From: Acidiphilium iwatense
Lineage (GTDB): Bacteria > Pseudomonadota > Alphaproteobacteria > Acetobacterales > Acetobacteraceae
DNA: 64,000 nucleotides
NCBI RefSeq assembly: GCF_021556475.1
Contig: NZ_JAKGBZ010000004.1
Location: forward strand, 62,001 to 126,000
Direction of reading: 5' to 3'
Part shown: in pieces, positions 46,601 through 54,552 of the stretch
Position numbering within the stretch: position 1 is the stretch's first letter
Layout of the letters: every line of letters begins with the position of its first letter
The notes under the pieces: generated by a model
What the model saw: the letters and a program-made list of their open reading frames with translations, nothing else
Database searches by the model: none
What the model was told of the DNA's origin: nothing
Made by a program: the position numbers and the translations under genes

Positions 46601-47029
46601 ATGGGGCGGCGATGCAGGGATTTGGAAAGAGCGCGCGAGCAGGGCTTCACGCTGCTCGAACTGCTGGTGGTCATCGTAATTTTGGGACTTCTGATCGGGA
46701 TTGTCGCCCCCGCCATTTTTCATCAGCTCGGCAGGGCGCGCGTATCGGTGGCGAAGCAGTCGATCGCTCGCTTCGAAAGCGTTCTCGATTTGTATAGGCT
46801 GGACATTGGATCCTACCCCACCACGGCTCAGGGACTCAAGGCCTTGGTTGCGGAGCCCGTGGGTGTTAGCCAATGGAACGGCCCCTATCTCAAGGGGAAA
46901 GTTCCGACAGACCCATGGGGTCACCCCTATATCTATCGCTCACCGTCAATCCGGCCCTTGTTCGGCTATGATTTATGCTCGAAGGGGCCGAAAGATTCTA
47001 CCGCAACCGAAATTTGCAATAAGTCATAA
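46601..47029 (+). CDS. gspG: type II secretion major pseudopilin GspG
   Basis: 142 residues. Leader ending EQG|FTLLELLVVIVILGLLIGIVAP, then the GspG hallmarks YPTTAQGLKALV, WNGPYLKGKVPTDPWGHPYIY and the C-terminal calcium-loop region with two cysteines (YDLCSKGP...EICNKS). It is the main subunit of the pseudopilus. Here it is the last gsp gene, separated from gspF-H, and the locus ends at mobile-element debris. Confidence 0.93.
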   Translation: MGRRCRDLERAREQGFTLLELLVVIVILGLLIGIVAPAIFHQLGRARVSVAKQSIARFESVLDLYRLDIGSYPTTAQGLKALVAEPVGVSQWNGPYLKGKVPTDPWGHPYIYRSPSIRPLFGYDLCSKGPKDSTATEICNKS

Positions 47030-47104
47030 TTGTTGGCGTTCCGGCAGAAGCAGGAAGCTGATCAGGGCATGCCGAACAGCCGGTCGGCCGGGATCGACCG
47101 GCGC

Positions 47105-47525
47105 CGTGAGGCGGCGGAGGTGTCGTCAACTTGTTCGGGTTAACGGTAGGTCTGGGCAAGATTGATTTCCGCGTTGTGATCGATCACACGGATGGGGCTG
47201 GCGCAGGCGGAGGAGCCGGCGCGCTGGTCATTGTCGGATCGCATGGAGCAGACGCGGTGCGAGCTGGGTGAGTGTGGCGACATCATCAAGACGATGCCCC
47301 AGGTGATCACCGAGCACGGCCTCGTCCACGGGGCGGGAGATTACTGTCGTGCTTGACGACTTGGCCAATCGTCCGGTCATCGGCAAGGGGCTAGCGAGCG
47401 ACGAGAGGGGCGACCGCGTGCACCTGGTCATCGACGGCGCGGACGGACGCGCCCATTACGTCGAGCTGAGCGAGGCGGCTGCGCGCAGCACCCGGACCGG
47501 CAGCATTGTGGAAATCGGCCGAGCG
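47105..47525 (+). pseudogene. relaxase (DUF3363/VirD2-like) fragment, frameshifted
   Basis: Frame 1 from 47186: MGLAQAEEPARWSLSDRM, then ELGECGDIIKTMPQVITEHG and a stop after GAGDYCRA. Frame 2 from about 47349 continues the same protein: LDDLANRPVIGKGLASDERG, HLVIDGADGRAHYVEL and TGSIVEIG. Together these match the C-terminal region of alphaproteobacterial DUF3363 relaxases, which nick oriT for conjugation. The N-terminal catalytic part is absent, so it is non-functional. Confidence 0.75.
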
Positions 47526-47555
47526 GAACCGCCGCCCCGTGGCCTACTTTTCCAC

Positions 47556-47710
47556 CGCCGCATATCAAGTGAAGTTGAGCCAGAAATCCGTTCTAAGTCC
47601 GACGGCAGGAGAGCAGGCGATCCGGGAGATCCGACGGGCGACCCGCCGGGTGCTGCGGAAGAGAAGATCCGGGTCGTCCTCGATGGCCTGCGGGGCAACT
47701 CGTTGGTTTC
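47556..47710 (+). pseudogene. IS3-family OrfA remnant (N-terminus, frameshifted)
   Basis: KLSQKSVLSPTAGEQAIREI then RRATRR, followed after a one-base shift by AEEKIRVVLDGLRG, the standard start of IS3-type OrfA. The sequence is truncated just after this. No terminal repeat seen. Confidence 0.65.
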
Positions 47711-47761
47711 GCTCGGCTGATTGAGATGCCAAAAACCGTTCGAAGGGCGTAGCATTGCGGG

Positions 47762-48550
47762 ATGGACGAGGACTCGATCAGCCCATCGGATCGCGTGCAT
47801 CTTCGGCTCGATGGCTTCGAGGGCCCGCTCGATCTGTTGCTCGACCTTGCGCGGCGGCAACGGGTCGATCTCACACGCATCTCGATCCTGACCCTGGTCG
47901 ACCAGTTCGTGGCCACGGTGACCGAGAGACCAGGTGCCGACATCGCGCGCAGGACCGAGTGGCTGGTCATGGCCGCGTGGTTGACGTGGCTCAAATCCCG
48001 GTTGCTGCTGCCGCATGACTTGGAGGAAGCCAGGCAAGGCGAGCTGGCCGGGCGGATTCTGACCGACCGCCTGGCCGAACTCGATATCGTGAAATCCGTG
48101 GCCGCCTGGCTGGACGCACGGCCACAGCTTGGTCGCGACATGTTCGGGCGCGGTGACGACCACGTCCCGGTCGGTTCTGTCGTGGTCGCCGATCTCGCCA
48201 GCCTGTTCCAGGCTTACATCGATTGGCTGCGCCGGCCGGCTCGACGCGCTGAGGAGGTTTATCGTCCGGTACGTCCGGCGCTGTGGACTCTGATCCAAGC
48301 CCGTACGCGGCTGCTCACGATGCTCGATAAGCTCCCGGACGGCGGCGATCTGCTGGTCTTCCTGCCGCCGATCCCTGCGGATGCGGCAAAGCGGAGCTTG
48401 CGAATCCGTGGGGCCATCGCCAGCACCCTGGCGGCGGGCCTGGAACTGGCGCGCGAGGGTCGGGTCGAGCTTCGGCAAGCGGAACCGTTCGGCGGGATCA
48501 TGGTCGCCGCAGGCACCAAGACCGAATTCGGCGAGCAGCTCGCCGGTTAA
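47762..48550 (+). CDS. scpA: ScpA-family protein (SMC-ScpAB kleisin)
   Basis: 262 residues with the ScpA opening LRLDGFEGPLDLLLDLARRQRVDLTRISI, LVMAAWLTWLKSRLLLP and a C-terminal winged-helix part. ScpA is the kleisin that links SMC heads with ScpB in chromosome condensation and segregation. Unusually, it is not next to scpB: a Tni transposition module (48635-52661) follows directly and scpB lies 6 kb away on the opposite strand. It could be the cell's only ScpA or an element-borne paralogue; the window alone cannot decide. Confidence 0.9.
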   Translation: MDEDSISPSDRVHLRLDGFEGPLDLLLDLARRQRVDLTRISILTLVDQFVATVTERPGADIARRTEWLVMAAWLTWLKSRLLLPHDLEEARQGELAGRILTDRLAELDIVKSVAAWLDARPQLGRDMFGRGDDHVPVGSVVVADLASLFQAYIDWLRRPARRAEEVYRPVRPALWTLIQARTRLLTMLDKLPDGGDLLVFLPPIPADAAKRSLRIRGAIASTLAAGLELAREGRVELRQAEPFGGIMVAAGTKTEFGEQLAG

Positions 48551-48634
48551 AATTCGGCGCAAGCCGCGCACCGATTTCTCGATGCCTCGCAGCCCCCATT
48601 TACCGCTTTCTCCGGGCGCTCCTCGCAGTGTAGG

Positions 48635-50518
48635 ATGCTTCGAGGTGAGGCAAGCCGCTCGATGGAACGCCCTCTGGTTATCGGAATGGAGGTGGAACAC
48701 GCTGGGAGGCGCTGGCGTGTCTTCCAGTTGCTCGGGCCGGACGCCGTATTGCTGCGCAATTCCGGCGGTGAGACGGTATCGGTCGACCCGACCAGGATTT
48801 CGGTTCCATTGGTCGATCCGAGCAGACCCCTGCCGTGCGTCGTCGATGAGCGGCAATACACTGATGCGCAATGGGCCGAGGCGGCTCGCCGCCGAGATCT
48901 CATGACGAGGCTTGCCCGCCAGCCAAACCGGACCGGCCGCGATGTCGATGCCGTCGCGGCGGAACTGGGCCTCAAGCGCCGCAGGATCTGGGCGATGCTG
49001 CGGCAGATTGGTGCCGGCGACGACAGCGTGCGCCGGTTTCTGCCGAAATCCGGGCGCCCGCGCGCCCGGCGCCTCAACGAGACCGTCGAAGCCATCATCA
49101 CCCAGGCGGTTCGCGAGTATTACGCCAAGCCGAGCCGCTCAAGCCTGAACCGGCTGCACCGGGAGATCGGCGCGCGCTGCAAGGCGGCCGACCTGCCGAC
49201 GCCGGCTTACAATAGCGTAAAGTCGAGGGTCCGGGACGAGGACCAGATCTGGCTGGCGCGCCGGCGCCAAGGCCCGAAAGCAGCAAGGGCAATGCGCTTG
49301 CTGATAGGCGCCCATCCAGGCGCCTCGGCACCTTGGGAACGCGTGCAGATCGACAGCACGCCGTGCGACATCCAGCTGGTCCGCGAAGGCGATCGCACCG
49401 TCATCGGCCGGCCGACCGCGACCTTCGCGATCGACGTTTATAGCCGTGCCGTCCTCGGCTTCTCGCTCTTGCTCGAGGCGGCGTCGACCCTGACCGTCGC
49501 AGCCTGTCTGGTCCATGCGTGCTTGCCCAAGGAGGACTGGCTAGCCCGGCGCGGTTTGGCGGGGGTACGCTGGCCGATTTATGGGCGGCCGGCAACGCTG
49601 GAATACGACCAGGGCCCCGAGAATGAGGCGCGCGGCATTCAGCGCGGGCTGCAGCGCTACGGTATCGCTTCCAAGATCCGAGCCAAAGGCTGGCCCGAAC
49701 AGCATGGCTCGATCGAACGGCTGATCGGTACGATGATGCGCATGGTCCATGAATTGCCCGGCACCACGTTCAGCAACATCGGCGAGCGCGGTGAGTGCAA
49801 TTCCGGCAAGCGCGCCTGTCTCAGCCTGCCGGAACTGGAGCGCATCTTGACCCTCGCGATCGACAGCTACAACCACACAACCCACAATGGGGTCGGCGAG
49901 CGGCCAATGGATCGCTATCTCGCATACTACCGACAGCCCGGGTTGCCCGACGCCGCTCGGATTCCACCGCTTCTGCCCACTGAGCGTCTGCTGCTAGACT
50001 TCCTGCCATTTGAAAAGCGGGCGCTGTCGCGGGGTGGCATCCGACTGTTCCGGGTCGATTACAGCTCGGTCGATTTGCTGCCGCTCTGGCAGCGCGACAA
50101 CCAGCGCCGGGTCGAACGGATCGTCGTCTACGACCCGCGCAGCTTGGCGCGCGTCTGGTTGCTCGATGAGAATGCCGACGACTATCTCGCCGTTCCGTAT
50201 CGCGTGCCCCACCCGGACATGACCTTGGCTCAAAGCATCGCATCGCGCCGGGCGTTTCAGACCTCAGCCGTGCGGGATCGGACCGAGCGACGATTGTTCG
50301 ACAACCTTGCCCAGATCCGGGCGATCGAAGCCACCGCCAGATCGACGACGGCGCGCCGGAAGGCAGAGCGCACTGTTCAAGCGGCGCGCGCGGCGTGGGG
50401 TACGCCCGTGTCCGCGAAAGAGGCGAAAACCGTCACCACCTCCCCCGTCGCCGTGGCGTCGACGCCGCATTGGTCGGAATCTGCGGTTGCGCCTTTCGAC
50501 GACGTGGAGCGTCTTTAG
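48635..50518 (+). CDS. tniA: TniA/TnsB-like DDE transposase
   Basis: 627 residues; Met at 48662 is an alternative start. An N-terminal DNA-binding region with an HTH (RDVDAVAAELGLKRRRIWAML) precedes an RNase H-like integrase core with D240 (VQIDSTPCDI), D325 (EYDQGPENEARG) and E361 (EQHGSIERLIGTMMR), a D-D-35-E spacing, then a Mu-type C-terminal barrel (ALSRGGIRLFRVDYSS). This is the Tn5053/Tn402 TniA and Tn7 TnsB family, which cut and join transposon ends. tniB starts immediately after its stop, so tniA-B-Q form one operon. Confidence 0.92.
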   Translation: MLRGEASRSMERPLVIGMEVEHAGRRWRVFQLLGPDAVLLRNSGGETVSVDPTRISVPLVDPSRPLPCVVDERQYTDAQWAEAARRRDLMTRLARQPNRTGRDVDAVAAELGLKRRRIWAMLRQIGAGDDSVRRFLPKSGRPRARRLNETVEAIITQAVREYYAKPSRSSLNRLHREIGARCKAADLPTPAYNSVKSRVRDEDQIWLARRRQGPKAARAMRLLIGAHPGASAPWERVQIDSTPCDIQLVREGDRTVIGRPTATFAIDVYSRAVLGFSLLLEAASTLTVAACLVHACLPKEDWLARRGLAGVRWPIYGRPATLEYDQGPENEARGIQRGLQRYGIASKIRAKGWPEQHGSIERLIGTMMRMVHELPGTTFSNIGERGECNSGKRACLSLPELERILTLAIDSYNHTTHNGVGERPMDRYLAYYRQPGLPDAARIPPLLPTERLLLDFLPFEKRALSRGGIRLFRVDYSSVDLLPLWQRDNQRRVERIVVYDPRSLARVWLLDENADDYLAVPYRVPHPDMTLAQSIASRRAFQTSAVRDRTERRLFDNLAQIRAIEATARSTTARRKAERTVQAARAAWGTPVSAKEAKTVTTSPVAVASTPHWSESAVAPFDDVERL

Positions 50519-51421
50519 GTGAGCGCCACGGCAGAGGCGCTGCATCTTGATGCCGCGACCCGCCGGTTACTGGCGTTGACCGACGCCCAACGAATCACTT
50601 GCATCGACCGGGATCTTTGGATCGGCTACGGACGCGCGCGGGACGCTCATAACCGGCTGGAGCGAATCTTGCGATCGGAACGGCGCATGCGTCCGGATAA
50701 TCTTCTGATCGTCGGCGCAAGCAACAACGGCAAGACTGCCATCGCCCGCCGCTTCCTGGCCCGTCACACGATGGCGGAGGATCCGGCTGCTGAACGGGCC
50801 GCGATTGCCGTCGCGCTGATCCAGGCTCCCAACGGGCCGCGGATTCCCCTGCTGCTGTCCGCGATTCTGCAAGCGCTCGGCCGCGAACCAAAGCTCCGAT
50901 GCAGCATCGCCCAACTCCGCAGCGAAACCTATCGGGCCATGGCCGATGTCGGTTTGCGCCTGCTGCTGATCGACGACCTGCACAATATTCGCGGCGCCGG
51001 GGTGAGCAGCCTGCTGATCGAACTCCGTAATCTCGGCTCCGTCACCGGAATCTCGCTGGGCTGCTTCGCAACCAAGGAGATTGCCTATGTATTCCGGCAG
51101 GACGAGCAACTCGCCAACCGGTTCGAACTGCTGACCCTGCCACGCTGGCAGTTCGAGGACGCCGAATATGCCAGGCTACTGGTGACTTTCGAGCAGATGA
51201 TCCCACTGCGGCACCGATCCGGACTGACAGAACCCGTTCTGGCACACAACCTTTTGCTGGCCGCGGATGGGCTGATCGGCGGCATCGCCAATCTGCTCCG
51301 CCAGGCGGCGATCGAAGCGATCCGAACCGGTCACGAGCGCATTGATGCCGCGAAGCTCGCCCGCGCCCAGCCTGCCTCGCCGGAGCGAATCGAAGCCGTC
51401 GCTCTCGCGCCAGATTTATGA
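50519..51421 (+). CDS. tniB: TniB/TnsC-like AAA+ ATPase
   Basis: 300 residues from a GTG directly abutting the tniA stop. Walker A GASNNGKTAI (about 66-75), Walker B LLLIDDLHNI (about 148-157), and the AAA-type sensor region LRNLGSVTGISLGCFATKE. TniB-type ATPases select and hold target DNA and activate TniA. It lies between transposase and target-selector genes as in Tn5053-like elements. Confidence 0.92.
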   Translation: MSATAEALHLDAATRRLLALTDAQRITCIDRDLWIGYGRARDAHNRLERILRSERRMRPDNLLIVGASNNGKTAIARRFLARHTMAEDPAAERAAIAVALIQAPNGPRIPLLLSAILQALGREPKLRCSIAQLRSETYRAMADVGLRLLLIDDLHNIRGAGVSSLLIELRNLGSVTGISLGCFATKEIAYVFRQDEQLANRFELLTLPRWQFEDAEYARLLVTFEQMIPLRHRSGLTEPVLAHNLLLAADGLIGGIANLLRQAAIEAIRTGHERIDAAKLARAQPASPERIEAVALAPDL

Positions 51422-51425
51422 CGCC

Positions 51426-52661
51426 GTGGCGCCGCAAGTGCAGATTCAGGACGACGCCGCGTTGAGAGCGGTCGCGCAGACGTGGTTCACAACGTTCGAC
51501 CCCGCCGCTCAAGCCAGGATCGTCGACCTGCTGCGCCAAATCGCCACCACCGGTGCCGACCCGGTCATCGAATTGCGTCGCAACCTGACCTCGTGGTTCG
51601 GGTCACGCACGGAAGGCGCCTTGCCGCGCGCTCCGGCCATTTTGACCGAAGCAAGCGGAGACCGGCTGGCACTGGAGCCGCTGGCACCGGCGCCGCGACC
51701 GACGATGTGGCCGCAACGACCCAAGCTACGCGGCGGCGAATTGTTCAGCAGCTGGTTGTGGCGGACAGCGATCGCCGCCGGCATCCCGCCACGGCGGTTT
51801 GTCCGGGACGCGGTGGGTGAAACCCTTGAGGATATCGACCGGGACATCGCGCCCGCCACGCTGCAGCGGCTTGCGACTCTGTCGGGTCATACCGCCGATC
51901 ATCTGGCTGCAGGATTGCTGATCCCTGGCACCGTTGCCCAGACGCCCGCGGCCATCGGCGAGGAGGTCTTGCTCCGCGATGGCCGTTTTCTTTTGACGCG
52001 CAAGGGCCGTGATCGGCTGGGTAGATCGCGTCCGGTGCTGCAGTATTGTCCTCGGTGCCTGCGGGCTCCCGGCATCCCGTCATTCGCGCGCGCCTGGCGT
52101 TTCGCTCATGCCGCAGTCTGCGTGACACATGCCTGCCGCCTGCACGAGCGATGCTGGAATTGCGACAGCGCAATTTCCATTTTGGATCAGCGTAATGCAG
52201 ACCCGGAGGTAAGATGCACGACATGCCATGCGGCTTTGGGGCAGGCTCCCATATCCAACGCGACGGCGGCGTCCCCCCGCCAGCGGGCATTGTCGACCCT
52301 GCTCTTCTATCTCGCGACGAATATTCCCGATTGCGAGCGCCGGTGCCATCTCGATCCGCTGGCACGCGCGCTCGGCGGCAGTGCCGCGCCCGTTGAATTT
52401 CGCGCGCGGGCACTCGCCGGATTGCGGGCGTCGAGTTGGCCCGTCTGGTTCGGAACGCCGGCGCACTCCAGTCACGTCGAGAACCTGCGTATTCTGGCCA
52501 AAGGGATCGAATATCGCCGACTCGCCGCGGTCGCCACCGCCCAGCGCCGCAGGGCGCGCCTCCAAGCCACGATGTCCGATGCTTCGGAATGCTCGTCTCG
52601 TCAGGTCGCAACCACGGCGTCGCTCATTCGGCGACTGTCAGCAGGCGCAGAGCCAAGGTGA
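51426..52661 (+). CDS. tniQ: TniQ/TnsD-like target-selection protein
   Basis: 411 residues if it starts at the GTG at 51426, just after the tniB stop; no ATG is well placed, so the start is uncertain. The TniQ domain begins near residue 100 (GELFSSWLWRTAIAAGIPPRRF) and contains zinc-finger cysteines and histidines (YCPRCL...CVTHACRLHERCWNC and CTTCH). The ~100 residues before it (RAVAQTWFTTFDPAAQARIV) are not part of the usual domain. TniQ proteins guide the transposase to its target site. Confidence 0.88.
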   Translation: MAPQVQIQDDAALRAVAQTWFTTFDPAAQARIVDLLRQIATTGADPVIELRRNLTSWFGSRTEGALPRAPAILTEASGDRLALEPLAPAPRPTMWPQRPKLRGGELFSSWLWRTAIAAGIPPRRFVRDAVGETLEDIDRDIAPATLQRLATLSGHTADHLAAGLLIPGTVAQTPAAIGEEVLLRDGRFLLTRKGRDRLGRSRPVLQYCPRCLRAPGIPSFARAWRFAHAAVCVTHACRLHERCWNCDSAISILDQRNADPEVRCTTCHAALGQAPISNATAASPRQRALSTLLFYLATNIPDCERRCHLDPLARALGGSAAPVEFRARALAGLRASSWPVWFGTPAHSSHVENLRILAKGIEYRRLAAVATAQRRRARLQATMSDASECSSRQVATTASLIRRLSAGAEPR

Positions 52662-53388
52662 GCGCCGGCCAGCGCCGACGCACCGCGTCGAGGGCGCGCC
52701 ACGGCGTCCAGTCGGCCGCCCAGAACCGAAACCTCACAGCCGCGTGCTCGGACGGAATCCGGATCTCGGCGCGGTCGACCGGTTCTTCCTCGACCCCGCG
52801 CAGCATCCAGGTCGTGCCCCAATGCCGCCATTGCCAAGCGACCACGACCGGATCCTCGGGGCCAAGCCGACGCAGCGACTCCGGCAGCGGCACCAGCGCG
52901 TTGAGGTCGAGCGGACAGCGCGCCATCGCGATTTGATCGGCCGCCGCCAAATCGAGCATCTCGACCACCGCGCTGACCTCCCGCGCCAGCGCCCGGGCAT
53001 GCTCGGCGGACAGATCCGGGCGGCCCGCGCACAGACCCAGCAGCCGGCTGGTCCAGTCGTCGCGATAGCGTTCATAGTCGCTCGCCCACGCGATCTGGCC
53101 GGGGCCGCTGGCGGCCGGCCGGAATCCGGCAATATCGCCAGCGGGGCCGCTGACGGTCAAACGGTGGGGCAGCCATTCGGGATTCGGCAGACACAGAATG
53201 TCCGGATCGCTGACCGAGGGGCCGGGTTCGGCCGGCGCCGACGCGGCACCTTCCGCGAGGGTGGACCGCGCGCGGCGCTGGCTGGCTGGACTGCCGGCAA
53301 CGAGATGGGCGAGGCGCGGCGGCCGGCCCCGGCGCGCCGGGGTTGTGCGGCCGGCAGAGTCGCCCTTGCTGGACCGCCGACGCGCCAC
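52624..53388 (-). CDS. phage Api92-like / DUF1281-type protein
   Basis: 254 residues. After a basic, low-complexity N-terminus (1-65) the pattern is CLPNPEWLPHRLTVSGPAGDI, WQWRHWGTTWM and VRFRFWAADWTPW followed by RRRWPALTLALRLL. These three blocks match, in order, the ferredoxin-like-fold family typified by the phage Api92 protein (normally N.L.V.GP, NWGTKWD and AWSPP...FP). The function of that family is unknown. It is transcribed towards tniQ and lies 3 bases after the integrase gene on the same strand. The first residues are uncertain. Confidence 0.6.
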   Translation of the reverse strand: MARRRSSKGDSAGRTTPARRGRPPRLAHLVAGSPASQRRARSTLAEGAASAPAEPGPSVSDPDILCLPNPEWLPHRLTVSGPAGDIAGFRPAASGPGQIAWASDYERYRDDWTSRLLGLCAGRPDLSAEHARALAREVSAVVEMLDLAAADQIAMARCPLDLNALVPLPESLRRLGPEDPVVVAWQWRHWGTTWMLRGVEEEPVDRAEIRIPSEHAAVRFRFWAADWTPWRALDAVRRRWPALTLALRLLTVAE

Positions 53389-53391
53389 CGG

Positions 53392-54444
53392 TCAGAGCCC
53401 GAGCAGCTTGACTGGGCTCTCGGTCACCAGCTTGGCCCGGCGCACATAGCCGCGCATGGTGCGCAGGTCCTTCTGGCGGGTATGGTCCATGATCTGCTCG
53501 TCGCGGGCGCCGTTGAGATAGGCCTGGGTGATGAAGCCAGCGCGCAGGCCGTGCGGGCTGAGCCGTTCGCCCGCCGGCACCGTCAAGCCGGCGCGCGCCG
53601 CCCGCTTGCGCAGAATCTGCCGCACCGTATCCGGGTGCAGGGCCGCCAGGCCGATGACGCCGCGCCTGTCGATGCTCCGGAACACCGGCCCGTGGCGGCA
53701 CGCCGACGCCCGCAGCCACGACTCCACCGCCCGCACCGGGCAGGTTTCGGGGGCGGTGCCGCGCGGAATCCCGAGCGTCGCGCCCTTGCCGGCCGGGTCA
53801 CCTTTGGCGCGCGGGATCAGCAGCCGCAACCCGTCGGCGTCGAAGCTGAGATGCGGGTGATCGATCGCGACCAGTTCCGCGCGGCGCAGCGCGCCGGCAT
53901 AGCCGAGCAGCAGCAGCGCTCGGTCCCGCAACCCCACCAGGGAGTGGTCGCAGGTCGCCACCAGATGGCGCACCTCGTCGGTCATCAGCGCCGCGGCTTG
54001 CTGCGGCGGCCGGCCGTGGCGCCGGCGGATGCCGCGCAAAGTGTTGCGGATCGCCGGATGGGCGCCGGGCCAGTTCTGCCCGGCGAGCCGATGGGCCCGC
54101 CCCAGCGCCGCGAGGCGGCGCACCAGGGCGCTGGCGCGATGGCTCGCCGCCAGTGCCGCGAGATAGGCTGCCACGGTTTCGGGAGCGGCCGGCAGCGGCG
54201 ACCAGTGGGCGGCCGCGCACCATGCGCAGAAATGCCGCCAGTCACTCCGGTAGGCCCGCAAGGTAGCGGGGGCGAGCGCCTGGTCGGCGAAATCGATGGC
54301 GGCGGCCAGGGCGGCGCGGGCCGCGGCGGAGCGATCGGCGGGAACCCCGTCCGGTCCGGAGGCCCAACCGGCGTCGGGCACCGCCGGCATCCGGTCCGGG
54401 GTGGCTGGGATCTGGCCCGGGTGATCCACCGAATCGCCTGTCAT
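53392..54444 (-). CDS. tyrosine-type site-specific recombinase
   Basis: 350 residues. Core-binding domain (LAPATLRAYRSDWRHFCAWC) at ~40-140, then a catalytic domain with R in YAGALRRAELV, HGLRAGFITQA (HxxR), MDHTRQKDLRTM and the Tyr nucleophile in RGYVRR. A perfect 9-base inverted repeat with a 7-base spacer lies ~40 bases upstream of its start, a likely core site. In this module it could resolve co-integrates, replacing the serine resolvase of classical Tn5053/Tn402. Confidence 0.92.
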   Translation of the reverse strand: MTGDSVDHPGQIPATPDRMPAVPDAGWASGPDGVPADRSAAARAALAAAIDFADQALAPATLRAYRSDWRHFCAWCAAAHWSPLPAAPETVAAYLAALAASHRASALVRRLAALGRAHRLAGQNWPGAHPAIRNTLRGIRRRHGRPPQQAAALMTDEVRHLVATCDHSLVGLRDRALLLLGYAGALRRAELVAIDHPHLSFDADGLRLLIPRAKGDPAGKGATLGIPRGTAPETCPVRAVESWLRASACRHGPVFRSIDRRGVIGLAALHPDTVRQILRKRAARAGLTVPAGERLSPHGLRAGFITQAYLNGARDEQIMDHTRQKDLRTMRGYVRRAKLVTESPVKLLGL

Positions 54445-54483
54445 ACCCGCGACTTAGCGTCAATTAGGGCAAAATTGCAAGAC

Positions 54484-54508
54484 ACGCGATAAGTGACAGT
54501 TATCGCGT
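54484..54508. other. candidate tyrosine-recombinase core site
   Basis: ACGCGATAA-GTGACAG-TTATCGCGT: perfect 9-base arms around a 7-base spacer, the classic geometry of a tyrosine recombinase core, between the divergent ends of the recombinase gene and scpB in an AT-rich gap. It could also be an operator for the recombinase gene. Confidence 0.55.
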
Positions 54509-54552
54509 ATTAAATATCCGCAAAATCGTATCACCATCGCCCGGCTGACGGC

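Noticed and set aside
13006..47710. The two IS3 fragments as ends of one intact composite transposon carrying the gsp locus
   Set aside because: One is an OrfB C-terminus on the minus strand and the other an OrfA N-terminus on the plus strand, both decayed, and no matching ends are present; kept only as a hint of past mobility.
52228..54492. 754-codon plus-strand ORF across tniQ end, the Api92-like gene and the recombinase gene
   Set aside because: It spans three genes with recognisable family motifs in other frames and consists of Arg/Gly/Ala-rich shadow sequence.
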